NCBI GenBank assembly: GCA_031769625.1
Contig: JAUIMM010000188.1
Coordinates: forward strand, 11,895,001-11,959,000
Length of the DNA stretch: 64,000 nt
Origin: Taudactylus pleione
Taxonomy: Eukaryota; Chordata; Amphibia; Anura; Myobatrachidae
Direction of reading: 5' to 3'
Of the stretch, positions 21,401 to 35,000 are shown in pieces (position 1 is the stretch's first letter; every line of letters starts with the position of its first letter). The position numbers and the translations under genes were made by a program. The notes under the pieces were generated by a model. It was not told where the DNA came from, searched no databases, and saw nothing but the letters and a program-made list of their open reading frames with translations.

Positions 21401-21511
21401 AATCACTTCAGTAATATCACTCAGATGCATGAAAGGGAGAAACAGCAAAAGGTATTCCCCCAGCACTAGAGTGATATTATCATGCACCCGAGTGATATTA
21501 GTGAAGTGATT
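21401..21511. repeat. Short fold-back repeat, arms of about 30 bp
   Basis: The left arm AATCACTTCAGTAATATCAC is followed, after about 50 bp, by its near-complement GTGATATTAGTGAAGTGATT. It could be an old MITE. No clear target duplication is seen. It is the first of three adjacent inverted repeats. Confidence 0.75.
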
Positions 21512-21525
21512 GCGCCCTAGACTTT

Positions 21526-21919
21526 AGGCGCGTACACACATAACGATTTTACTAATCAATGATTTTTACTGAACGATTTTCATCCAGATTTTCCTTTGAA
21601 AGAAAATCGTTTTTAAAAATCGTTGGTTACTAAATTAATGAACGATTTTCATGAACGATGAACGATTTTTTAATCATGCATACAGTGAATGGACATCGTT
21701 CATCGTTCATTCTGTACAACATGAACGATTTTCTGAACGAGAATCGTTTGTTGGACAGTCAGACTGAACGATGAACTACAAACTACAAACGTGAACGCGC
21801 ATGAATGATTATCGTTCATCGTTTACCTTTAAAAAGATGAACGATTTTATAAACGATTTAACAAAAACGACGTTGTTATAGTTAAATCGTTCAAAAAATC
21901 GTTATGTGTGTACGCACCT
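21526..21919. mobile_element. Fold-back MITE with GGTGCGTACACAC ends
   Basis: The left end is AGGCGCGTACACACATAACG and the right end is the complement of AGGTGCGTACACACATAACG. The inside is rich in AACGATTTT and AATCGTT words, which makes many alternative hairpins. The flanks are TTT and TTA (21523-21525, 21920-21922), a TTA-type duplication with one change. A relative with TAA flanks is at 63053-63390. Confidence 0.85.
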
Positions 21920-21928
21920 TTAGACTTA

Positions 21929-22249
21929 AGCTGGCCACACATCTAAAGATTTTCTGTCCAACCAGCCAACTAGTTGATTGGTTGGAATGAAAATCTGGTA
22001 AGGTATGGGATTAACTGATGATCAGCAATTTGCTCCTAAATGCCAGAAATCAGATGAAAATGGTCGTTCAGACAAGTTTGTTAAATGTTTGATCTAAACA
22101 ATTTGTTCAAACAACAGTTTTTGTCCATTTTCCGGCGTTTGGGAGCAAATTGCTGATTGTCATTTGCTGTCATACCTTACCAGATTTTCATTCTAACCAA
22201 TCAACTAGTTGGCTGGTTTGACAGATAATCTTTAGATGTGTGGCCAGCT
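21929..22249. mobile_element. Fold-back MITE with AGCTGGCCACAC ends and TTA duplication
   Basis: The left arm starts AGCTGGCCACACATCTAAAG and the right arm is its complement. TTA flanks both ends (21926-21928 and 22250-22252). Arms of over 100 bp pair imperfectly around a loop near 22085. It fits a PIF/Harbinger MITE and begins 9 bp after the previous element. Confidence 0.88.
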
Positions 22250-22252
22250 TTA

Positions 22253-22911
22253 GTATTAGGGACCTCCAGTATACAGAGACGCCGTGAAGTGGCCTGGAGG
22301 CTTAGCCATATTTTTGCAAATATATGCAACTGAGATCTCTGAATTACCAACCACCATGTAGTTTTTCAAATGTAATTGCTGATTTCATTCTGAGTGCTGG
22401 TGAACACTATGTACATCCCAAGCCGAGAAGCATATTCCTGAGAGTGCAATATAAACACATGTAATTGAAGTTAATATTAAATTGAATATTTAACAACTAA
22501 ATATGATAACATGTTATGAGCTTCTAGGTCAGGAAAGGTAAGAAATACGTTATTGCATCTGCTGTACTGTTCATTTCACAACTATTGTTTAATCTGAAAC
22601 TTTGGTATAGAGAAGTGAGCCTGTGACTGCAGGTTACTTGTACCGTATACAAATACACTGCAAAGCAGGAACTGCGACGAGATAATCAGATGACACAAAA
22701 TTCCTCATTCTATCTGTTAGGTCAATGCCGCACTTACAGTACCTCCGACTCACACATATCTGTTCACAGAACCATAAGGGGGAGAATTGCCGTGGCATTG
22801 CCAGCGTTTCTATCCCGTTCTAATGGCAATTCACCCCTTCGCACCTAATTGGATTGTCCCCTATGTGTGACAGTGTTTTGTTAGTAAATCTCGTGTTCCC
22901 TGACAGATTTA
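22253..22911 (+). other. Intron sequence, nothing recognised
   Basis: No exon, RNA gene or repeat was recognised between the fold-back cluster and the left end of the satellite's parent element. Confidence 0.5.
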
Positions 22912-23040
22912 GGGATCTATTCATCATCACTTAATTTCTACAAAAGCAGGTGAAAATTAACATTATCACCTGCAATTGTAGAAATTACGTTTTCGGGCCA
23001 TTCATCAGAAAGGAAAAGCAGGAGATATAACAGATATACA
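22912..23040 (+). mobile_element. Left part of a fold-back transposon, apparent parent of the satellite
   Basis: After TTA (22909-22911) a MITE-like end GGGATCTATTCATCATCAC begins. A first hairpin pairs AATTTCTACAAAAGCAGGTG with CACCTGCAATTGTAGAAATT. A second arm then reads GGGCCATTC and, further on, GCAGGAGATAT. The complement of that arm (ATATCTCCTGC ... GAATGGCCC) is the body of the 62-bp monomer that follows. The right end of the element was not found after the array. Confidence 0.75.
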
Positions 23041-26000
23041 CCTCATACACTAGTATCACAGATATCTCCTGCTTACCAGAATGGCCCGCTGTCCTCATAC
23101 ACTAGTATCACAGATATCTCCTGCTTACCTTCCTCTCCCAGAATGGCCCGCTGTCCCCATACACTAGTATCACAGATATCTCCTGCTTACCTTCCTCTCC
23201 CGGAATGGCCCGCTGTCCCCATACACTAGTATCACAGATATCTCCTGCTTACCTTTCTCTCCCGGAATGGCCCGCTGTCCCCATACACTAGTGTCACAGT
23301 ATCTCCTACTTACCTTCCTCTCACGGAATGGCCGCTGTCCCCATACACTAGTATCACAGATATCTCCTGCTTACCTTTCTCTCCCGGAATGGCCCGCTGT
23401 CCCCATACAATAGTATCACAGATATCTCCTGCTTAACCTTCCTCTCCCGAAAGGGCCCGCTGTCCCCATACACTAGTATCACAGATATCTCCTGCTTACC
23501 TTCCTCTCATGGAATGGCCCGCTGTCCCTATACACTAGTATCACAGATATCTCCTACTTACCTTCCTCTCACGGAAGGGCCCGCTGTCCCCATACACTAG
23601 TATCACAGATATCTCCTGCTTACCTTCCTCTCATGGAATGGCCCGCTGTCCCCATACACTAGTATCATAGATACCTCCTACTTATCTTCCTTTCCCGGAA
23701 TGGCCCGCTGTCCCCATACACTAGTATCACAGATATCTCCTGCTTACCTCCCTCTCCCGGAATGGCCCGCTGTCCCCATACATTAGTATCACAGATACCT
23801 TCTACTTATCTTCCTCTCACGGAATGGCCCGCTGTCCCCATACACTAGTATCACAGATATCTCCTGCTTACCTTTCTCTCCCGGAGTGGCCCGCTGTCCC
23901 CATACACTAGTATCACAGATATCTCCTGCTTACCTTCCTCTCCCGGAATGACCCGCTGTCCCCATACACTAGTATCACAGATATCTCCTGCTTACCTTCC
24001 TCTCCCGGAATGGCCCGCTGTCCCCATACAATAGTATCACAGATATCTCCTGCTTACCTTCCTCTCACGGAAGGGCCCGCTGTCCCCATACACTAGTATC
24101 ACAGATATCTCCTGCTTACCTTCCTCTCATGGAATGGCCCGCTGTCCTTATACACTAGTATCACAGATATCTCCTACTTACCTTCCTCTCACGGAAGGGC
24201 CCGCTGTCCCCATACACTAGTATCACAGATATCTCCTGCTTACCTTCCTCTCACGGAATGGCATGCTGTCCCCATACACTAGTATCACAGATATCTCTTG
24301 CTTACCTTCCTCTCACGGAATGGCCCGCTGTCCCGATACACTAGTATCACAGATATCTCCTGCTTACCTTCCTCTCACGGAATGGCCCGCTGTCCCCATA
24401 CACTAGTATCACAGATATCTCCTGCTTACCTTCCTCTGGTGGAATGGCCCGCTGTCCCCATACACTAGTATCACAGATACCTCCTACTTACCTTCCTCTC
24501 CCGGAATGGCCCGCTGTCCCCATACACTAGTATCACAGATATCTCCTGCTTACCTCCCTCTCCCGGAATGGCCCGCTGTCCCCATACACTAGTATCACAG
24601 ATACCTCCTACTTACCTTCCTCTCCCGGAATGGCCCGCTGTCCCCATACACTAGTATCACAGATATCTCCTGCTTACCTCCCTCTCCCGGAATGGCCCGC
24701 TGTCCCCATACACTAGTATCACAGATATCTCCTGCTTACCTTTCTCTCCCGGAGTGGCCCGCTGTCCCCATACACTAATATCACAGATATATCCTGCTTA
24801 CCATCCTCTCACGGAATGGCCCGCTGTCCCCATACACTAGTATCACAGATATCTCCTGCTTACCTTTCTCTCCCGGAGCGGCCCACTGTCCCCATACACT
24901 AGTATCACAGATATATCCTACTTACCTTCCTCTCACGGAAGGGCCCACTGTCCCCATACACTAGTATCACAGATATCTCCTACTTGCCTTCCTCTCCCGG
25001 AATGGCCCGCTGTCCCCATACACTAGTATCACAGATATCTCCTGCTTACCTCCCTCTCCCGGAATGGCCCGCTGTCCCCATACACTAGTATCACAGATAC
25101 CTCCTACTTATCTTCCTCTCCCGGAATGGCCCGCTGTCCCCATACACTAGTATCACAGATATCTCCTGCTTACCTTTCTCTCCCGGAGTGGCCCGCTGTC
25201 CCCATACACTAATATCACAGATATATCCTGCTTACCATCCTCTCACGGAATGGCCTGCTGTCCCCATACACTAGTATCACAGATATCTCCTGCTTACCTT
25301 TCTCTCCCGGAGCGGCCCGCTGTCCCCATACACTAGTATCACAGATATATCCTACTTACCTTCCTCTCACGGAAGGGCCCACTGTCCCCATACACTAGTA
25401 TCACAGATATCTCCTACTTACCTTCCTCTCCCGGAATGGCCCGCTGTCCCCATACACTAGTATCACAGATATCTCCTGCTTACCTTCCTCTCACGGAATG
25501 GCCCGCTGTCCCCATACACTAGTATCACAGACATCTCCTGCTTACCTTCCTCTTGTGGAATGGCCCGCTGTCCACATAGACTAGTATCACAGATATCTCC
25601 TACTTATCTTCATCTCCCAGAATGGCCCTCTGTCCCTATACACTAGTATCACAGATACCTCCTACTTATCTTCCTTTCCCGGAATGGCCCGCTGTCCCCA
25701 TACACTAGTATCACAGATATCTCCTACTTACCTCCCTCTCCCGGAATGGCCCGCTGTCCCTATACACTAGTATGACAGATATCTCCTACTTATCTTCATC
25801 TCCCAGAATGGCCCGCTGTCCCCATACACTAGTATCACAGATATCTCCTGCTTACCTCCCTCTCACGGAATGGCCCGCTGTCCCCATACACTAGTATCAC
25901 AGATATCTACTGCTTACCTTTCTCTCCCGGAGTGGCCCGCTGTCCCCATACACTAGTATCACAGATATATCCTGCTTACCTTCCTCTCACGGAATGGCCC

Positions 26001-29000
26001 GCTGTCCCCATACACTAGTATCACAGATATCTCCTGCTTACCTTTCTCTCCCGGAGCGGCCCGCTGTCCCCATACACTAGTATCACAGATATATCCTACT
26101 TACCTTCCTCTCACGGAATGGCCCGCTGTCCCCATACACTAGTATCACAGACATCTCCTGCTTACCTTCCTCTGGTGGAATGGCCCGCTGTCCACATACA
26201 CTAGTATCACAGATATCTCCTACTTATCTTCATCTCCCAGAATGGCCCTCTGTCCCTATACACTAGTATCACAGATACCTCCTACTTATCTTCCTTTCCC
26301 GGAATGGCCCGGTGTCCCCATACACTAGTATCACAGATATCTCCTGCTTACCTCCCTCTCCCGGAATGGCCCGCTGTCCCTATACACTAGTATCACAGAT
26401 ATCTCCTACTTATCTTCATCTCCCAGAATGGCCCGCTGTCCCCATACACTAGTATCACAGATATCTCCTGCTTACCTTCCTCTGGCGGAATGGCCCGCTG
26501 TCCCCATACACTAGTATCACAGATATCTCCTGCTTACCTCCCTCTCACGGAATGGCCCGCTGTCCCCATACACTAGTATCACAGATATCTCCAGCTTACC
26601 TTTCTCTCCCGGAGTGGCCCGCTGTCCCCATACACTAGTATCACAGATATATCCTGCTTACCTTCCTCTCACGGAATGGCCCGCTGTCCCCATACACTAG
26701 TATCACAGATATCTCCTGCTTACCTTTCTCTCCCGGAGCGGCCCGCTGTCCCCATACACTAGTATCACAGATATATCCTACTTACCTTCCTCTCACGGAA
26801 GGGCCCACTGTCCCCATACACTAGTATCACAGATATCTCCTACTTGCCTTCCTCTCCCGGAATGGCCCGCTGTCCCCATACACTAGTATCACAGATATCT
26901 CCTGCTTACCTCCCTCTCCCGGGATGGCCCGCTGTCCCCATACACTAGTATCACAGATATCTCCTACTTATCTTCCTCTCCCGGAATGGCCCGCTGTCCC
27001 CATACACTAGTATCACAGATATCTCCTGCTTACCTTTCTCTCCCGGAGTGGCCCGCTGTCCCCATACACTAATATCACAGATATATCCTGCTTACCATCC
27101 TCTCACGGAATGGCCTGATGTCCCCAAACACTAGTATCACAGATATCTCCTGCTTACCTTTCTCTCCCGGAGCGGCCCGCTGTCCCCATACATTAGTATC
27201 ACAGATATATCCTACTTACCTTCCTCTCACGGAAGGGCCCACTGTCCCCATACACTAGTATCACAGATATCTCCTACTTACCTTCCTCTCCCGGAATGGC
27301 CCGCTGTCCCCATACACTAGTATCACAGATATCTCCTGCTTACCTTCCTCTCACGGAATGGCCCGCTGTCCCCATACACTAGTATCACAGACATCTCCTG
27401 CTTGCCTTCCTCTTGTGGAATGGCCCGCTGTCCACATAGACTAGTATCACAGATATGTCCTACTTATCTTCATCTCCCAGAATGGCCCTCTGTCCCAATA
27501 CACTAGTATCACAGATACCTCCTACTTATCTTCCTTTCCCGGAATGGCCCGCTGTCCCCATACACTAGTATCACAGATATCTCCTGCTTACCTCCCTCTC
27601 CCGGAATGGCCCGCTGTCCCTATACACTAGTATGACAGATATCTCCTACTTATCTTCATCTCCCAGAATGGCCCGCTGTCCCCATACACTAGTATCACAG
27701 ATATCTCCTGCTTACCTCCCTCTCACGGAATGGCATGCTGTCCCCATACACTAGTATCACAGATATCTCTTGCTTAGCTTCCTCTCACGGAATGGCCCGC
27801 TGTCCCCATACACTAGTATCACAGATATCTCCTGCTTACCTTCCTCTCACGGAATGGCATGCTGTCCCCATACACTAGTATCACAGATATCTCTTGCTTA
27901 CCTTCCTCTCACGGAATGGCCCGCTGTCCCGATACACTAGTATCACAGATATCTCCTGCTTACCTTCCTCTCACGGAATGGCCCGCTGTCCCCATACACT
28001 AGTATCACAGATATCTCCTGCTTACCTTCCTCTGGTGGAATGGCCCGCTGTCCCCATACACTAGTATCACAGATACCTCCTACTTACCTTCCTCTCCCGG
28101 AATGGCCCGCTGTCCCCATACACTAGTATCACAGATATCTCCTGCTTACCTCCCTCTCCCGGAATGGCCCGCTGTCCCCATACACTAGTATCACAGATAC
28201 CTCCTACTTATCTTCCTCTCCCGGAATGGCCCGCTGTCCCCATACACTAGTATCACAGATATCTCCTGCTTACCTTTCTCTCCCGGAGTGGCCCGCTGTC
28301 CCCATACACTAATATCACAGATATATCCTGCTTACCATCCTCTCACGGAATGGCCCGCTGTCCCCATACACTAGTATCACAGATATCTCCTGCTTACCTT
28401 TCTCTCCCGGAGCGGCCCGCTGTCCCCATACACTAGTATCACAGATATATCCTACTTACCTTCCTCTCACGGAAGGGCCCACTGTCCCCATACACTAGTA
28501 TCACAGATATCTCCTACTTGCCTTCCTCTCCCGGAATGGCCCACTGTCCCCATACACTAGTATCACAGATATCTCCTGCTTACCTCCCTCTCCCGGAATG
28601 GCCCGCTGTCCCCATACACTAGTATCACAGATATCTCCTGCTTACCTTTCTCTCCCGGAGTGGCCCGCTGTCCCCATACACTAATATCACAGATATATCC
28701 TGCTTACCATCCTCTCACGGAATGGCCTGCTGTCCCCATACACTAGTATCACAGATATCTCCTGCTTACCTTTCTCTCCCGGAGCGGCCCGCTGTCCCCA
28801 TACACTAGTATCACAGATATATCCTACTTACCTTCCTCTCACGGAATGGCCCGCTGTCCCCATACACTAGTATCACAGACATCTCCTGCTTACCTTCCTC
28901 TGGTGGAATGGCCCGCTGTCCACATACACTAGTATCACAGATATCTCCTACTTATCTTCATCTCCCAGAATGGCCCTCTGTCCCTATACACTAGTATCAC

Positions 29001-32000
29001 AGATACCTCCTACTTATCTTCCTTTCCCGGAATGGCCCGGTGTCCCCATACACTAGTATCACAGATATCTCCTGCTTACCTCCCTCTCCCGGAATGGCCC
29101 GCTGTCCCTATACACTAGTATCACAGATATCTCCTACTTATCTTCATCTCCCAGAATGGCCCGCTGTCCCCATACACTAGTATCACAGATATCTCCTGCT
29201 TACCTTCCTCTGGCGGAATGGCCCGCTGTCCCCATACACTAGTATCACAGATATCTCCTGCTTACCTCCCTCTCACGGAATGGCCCGCTGTCCCCATACA
29301 CTAGTATCACAGATATCTCCAGCTTACCTTTCTCTCCCGGAGTGGCCCGCTGTCCCCATACACTAGTATCACAGATATATCCTGCTTACCTTCCTCTCAC
29401 GGAATGGCCCGCTGTCCCCATACACTAGTATCACAGATATCTCCTGCTTACCTTTCTCTCCCGGAGCGGCCCGCTGTCCCCATACACTAGTATCACAGAT
29501 ATATCCTACTTACCTTCCTCTCACGGAAGGGCCCACTGTCCCCATACACTAGTATCACAGATATCTCCTACTTGCCTTCCTCTCCTGGAATGGCCCGCTG
29601 TCCCCATACACTAGTATCACAGATATCTCCTGCTTACCTCCCTCTCCCGGAATGGCCCGCTGTCCCCATACACTAGTATCACAGATACCTCCTACTTATC
29701 TTCCTCTCCCGGAATGGCCCGCTGTCCCCATACACTAGTATCACAGATATCTCCTGCTTACCTTTCTCTCCCGGAGTGGCCCGCTGTCCCCATACACTAA
29801 TATCACAGATATATCCTGCTTACCATCCTCTCACGGAATGGCCTGATGTCCCCAAACACTAGTATCACAGATATCTCCTGCTTACCTTTCTCTCCCGGAG
29901 CGGCCCGCTGTCCCCATACACTAGTATCACAGATATATCCTACTTACCTTCCTCTCACGGAAGGGCCCACTGTCCCCATACACTAGTATCACAGATATCT
30001 CCTACTTACCTTCCTCTCCCGGAATGGCCCGCTGTCCCCATACACTAGTATCACAGATATCTCCTGCTTACTTCCTCTCACGGAATGGCCCGCTGTCCCC
30101 ATACACTAGTATCACAGACATCTCCTGCTTGCCTTCCTCTTGTGGAATGGCCCGCTGTCCACATAGACTAGTATCACAGATATCTCCTACTTATCTTCAT
30201 CTCCCAGAATGGCCCTCTGTCCCTATACACTAGTATCACAGATACCTCCTACTTATCTTCCTTTCCCGGAATGGCCCGCTGTCCCCATACACTAGTATCA
30301 CAGATATCTCCTGCTTACCTCCCTCTCCCGGAATGGCCCGCTGTCCCTATACACTAGTATGACAGATATCTCCTACTTATCTTCATCTCCCAGAATGGCC
30401 CGCTGTCCCCATACACTAGTATCACAGATATCTCCTGCTTACCTCCCTCTCACGGAATGGCATGCTGTCCCCATACACTAGTATCACAGATATCTCTTGC
30501 TTAGCTTCCTCTCACGGAATGGCCCGCTGTCCCCATACACTAGTATCACAGATATCTCCTGCTTACCTTCCTCTCACGGAATGGCATGCTGTCCCCATAC
30601 ACTAGTATCACAGATATCTCTTGCTTACCTTCCTCTCACGGAATGGCCCGCTGTCCCGATACACTAGTATCACAGATATCTCCTGCTTACCTTCCTCTCA
30701 CGGAATGGCCCGCTGTCCCCATACACTAGTATCACAGATATCTCCTGCTTACCTTCCTCTGGTGGAATGGCCCGCTGTCCCCATACACTAGTATCACAGA
30801 TACCTCCTACTTACCTTCCTCTCCCGGAATGGCCCGCTGTCCCCATACACTAGTATCACAGATATCTCCTGCTTACCTCCCTCTCCCGGAATGGCCCGCT
30901 GTCCCCATACACTAGTATCACAGATACCTCCTACTTATCTTCCTCTCCCGGAATGGCCCGCTGTCCCCATACACTAGTATCACAGATGTCTCCTGCTTAT
31001 CTTCCTCTCCCGGAATGGCCCGCTGTCCCCATACACTAGTATCACAGATATCTCCTGCTTACCTTTCTCTCCCGGAGTGGCCCGCTGTCCCCATACACTA
31101 ATATCACAGATATATCCTGCTTACCATCCTCTCACGGAATGGCCCGCTGTCCCCATACACTAGTATCACAGATATCTCCTGCTTACCTTTCTCTCCCGGA
31201 GCGGCCCGCTGTCCCCATACACTAGTATCACAGATATATCCTACTTACCTTCCTCTCACGGAAGGGCCCACTGTCCCCATACACTAGTATCACAGATATC
31301 TCCTACTTGCCTTCCTCTCCCGGAATGGCCCGCTGTCCACATACACTAGTATCACAGATATCTCCTGCTTACCTCCCTCTCCCGGAATGGCCCGCTGTCC
31401 CCATACACTAGTATCACAGATACCTCCTACTTATCTTCCTCTCCCGGAATGGCCCGCTGTCCCCATACACTAGTATCACAGATATCTCCTGCTTACCTTT
31501 CTCTCCCGGAGTGGCCCGCTGTCCCCATACACTAATATCACAGATATATCCTGCTTACCATCCTCTCACGGAATGGCCTGCTGTCCCCATACACTAGTAT
31601 CACAGATATCTCCTGCTTACCTTTCTCTCCCGGAGCGGCCCGCTGTCCCCATACACTAGTATCACAGATATATCCTACTTACCTTCCTCTCACGGAAGGG
31701 CCCACTGTCCCCATACACTAGTATCACAGATATCTCCTACTTACCTTCCTCTCCCGGAATGGCCCGCTGTCCCCATACACTAGTATCACAGATATCTCCT
31801 GCTTACCTTCCTCTCACGGAATGGCCCGCTGTCCCCATACACTAGTATCACAGACATCTCCTGCTTACCTTCCTCTGGTGGAATGGCCCGCTGTCTACAT
31901 ACACTAGTATCACAGATATCTCCTACTTATCTTCATCTCCCAGAATGGCCCTCTGTCCCTATACACTAGTATCACAGATACCTCCTACTTATCTTCCTTT

Positions 32001-35000
32001 CCTGGAATGGCCCGGTGTCCCCATACACTAGTATCACAGATATCTCCTGCTTACCTCCCTCTCTCGGAATGGCCCGCTGTCCCTATACACTAGTATCACA
32101 GATATCTCCTACTTATCTTCATCTCCCAGAATGGCCCGCTGTCCCCATACACTAGTATCACAGATATCTCCTGCTTACCTTCCTCTGGCGGAATGGCCCG
32201 CTGTCCCCATACACTAGTATCACAGATATCTCCTGCTTACCTCCCTCTCACGGAATGGCCCGCTGTCCCCATACACTAGTATCACAGATATCTCCAGCTT
32301 ACCTTTCTCTCCCGGAGTGGCCCGCTGTCCCCATACACTAGTATCACAGATATATCCTGCTTACCTTCCTCTCCCGGAATGGCCCGCTGTCCCCATACAC
32401 TAGTATCACAGATATCTCCTGCTTACCTTCCTCTCCCGGAATGGCCCGCTGTCCCCATACAATAGTATCACAGATATCTCCTGCTTACCTTCCTCTCACG
32501 GAAGGGCCCGCTGTCCCCATACACTAGTATCACAGATATCTCCTGCTTACCTTCCTCTCATGGAATGGCCCGCTGTCCTTATACACTAGTATCACAGATA
32601 TCTCCTACTTACCTTCCTCTCACGGAAGGGCCCGCTGTCCCCATACACTAGTATCACAGATATCTCCTGCTTACCTTCCTCTCACGGAATGGCATGCTGT
32701 CCCCATACACTAGTATCACAGATATCTCTTGCTTACCTTCCTCTCACGGAATGGCCCGCTGTCCCGATACACTAGTATCACAGATATCTCCTGCTTACCT
32801 TCCTCTCACGGAATGGCCCGCTGACCCCATACACTAGTATCACAGATATCTCCTGCTTACCTTCCTCTGGTGGAATGGCCCGCTGTCCCCATACACTAGT
32901 ATCACAGATACCTCCTACTTACCTTCCTCTCGCGGAATGGCCCGCTGTCCCCATACACTAGTATCACAGATATCTCCTGCTTACCTCCCTCTCCCGGAAT
33001 GGCCCGCTGTCCCCATACACTAGTATCACAGATACCTCCTACTTACCTTCCTCTCCCGGAATGGCCCGCTGTCCCCATACACTAGTATCACAGATATCTC
33101 CTGCTTACCTCCCTCTCCCGGAATGGCCCGCTGTCCCCATACACTAGTATCACAGATATCTCCTGCTTACCTTTCTCTCCCGGAGTGGCCCGCTGTCCCC
33201 ATACACTAATATCACAGATATATCCTGCTTACCATCCTCTCACGGAATGGCCCGCTGTCCCCATACACTAGTATCACAGATATCTCCTGCTTACCTTTCT
33301 CTCCCGGAGCGGCCCGCTGTCCCCATACACTAGTATCACAGATATATCCTACTTACCTTCCTCTCACGGAAGGGCCCACTGTCCCCATACACTAGTATCA
33401 CAGATATCTCCTACTTGCCTTCCTCTCCCGGAATGGCCCGCTGTCCCCATACACTAGTATCACAGATATCTCCTGCTTACCTCCCTCTCCCGGAATGGCC
33501 CGCTGTCCCCATACACTAGTATCACAGATACCTCCTACTTATCTTCCTCTCCCGGAATGGCCCGCTGTCCCCATACACTAGTATCACAGATATCTCCTGC
33601 TTACCTTTCTCTCCCGGAGTGGCCCGCTGTCCCCATACACTAATATCACAGATATATCCTGCTTACCATCCTCTCACGGAATGGCCTGCTGTCCCCATAC
33701 ACTAGTATCACAGATATCTCCTGCTTACCTTTCTCTCCCGGAGCGGCCCGCTGTCCCCATACACTAGTATCACAGATATATCCTACTTACCTTCCTCTCA
33801 CGGAAGGGCCCACTGTCCCCATACACTAGTATCACAGATATCTCCTACTTACCTTCCTCTCCCGGAATGGCCCGCTGTCCCCATACACTAGTATCACAGA
33901 TATCTCCTGCTTACCTTCCTCTCACGGAATGGCCCGCTGTCCCCATACACTAGTATCACAGACATCTCCTGCTTACCTTCCTCTTGTGGAATGGCCCGCT
34001 GTCCACATAGACTAGTATCACAGATATCTCCTACTTATCTTCATCTCCCAGAATGGCCCTCTGTCCCTATACACTAGTATCACAGATACCTCCTACTTAT
34101 CTTCCTTTCCCGGAATGGCCCGCTGTCCCCATACACTAGTATCACAGATATCTCCTGCTTACCTCCCTCTCCCGGAATGGCCCGCTGTCCCTATACACTA
34201 GTATGACAGATATCTCCTACTTATCTTCATCTCCCAGAATGGCCCGCTGTCCCCATACACTAGTATCACAGATATCTCCTGCTTACCTCCCTCTCACGGA
34301 ATGGCCCGCTGTCCCCATACACTAGTATCACAGATATCTACTGCTTACCTTTCTCTCCCGGAGTGGCCCGCTGTCCCCATACACTAGTATCACAGATATA
34401 TCCTGCTTACCTTCCTCTCACGGAATGGCCCGCTGTCCCCATACACTAGTATCACAGATATCTCCTGCTTACCTTTCTCTCCCGGAGCGGCCCGCTGTCC
34501 CCATACACTAGTATCACAGATATATCCTACTTACCTTCCTCTCACGGAATGGCCCGCTGTCCCCATACACTAGTATCACAGACATCTCCTGCTTACCTTC
34601 CTCTGGTGGAATGGCCCGCTGTCCACATACACTAGTATCACAGATATCTCCTACTTATCTTCATCTCCCAGAATGGCCCTCTGTCCCTATACACTAGTAT
34701 CACAGATACCTCCTACTTATCTTCCTTTCCCGGAATGGCCCGGTGTCCCCATACACTAGTATCACAGATATCTCCTGCTTACCTCCCTCTCCCGGAATGG
34801 CCCGCTGTCCCTATACACTAGTATCACAGATATCTCCTACTTATCTTCATCTCCCAGAATGGCCCGCTGTCCCCATACACTAGTATCACAGATATCTCCT
34901 GCTTACCTTCCTCTGGCGGAATGGCCCGCTGTCCCCATACACTAGTATCACAGATATCTCCTGCTTACCTCCCTCTCACGGAATGGCCCGCTGTCCCCAT

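Noticed and set aside
30024..30233. Identical 69-codon open frames at 30024, 40811 and 50854, and similar ones at 56308 and 56742
   Set aside because: They are translations of the 62-bp satellite. Their identity reflects the 10,787- and 10,043-bp periods, not a conserved protein.
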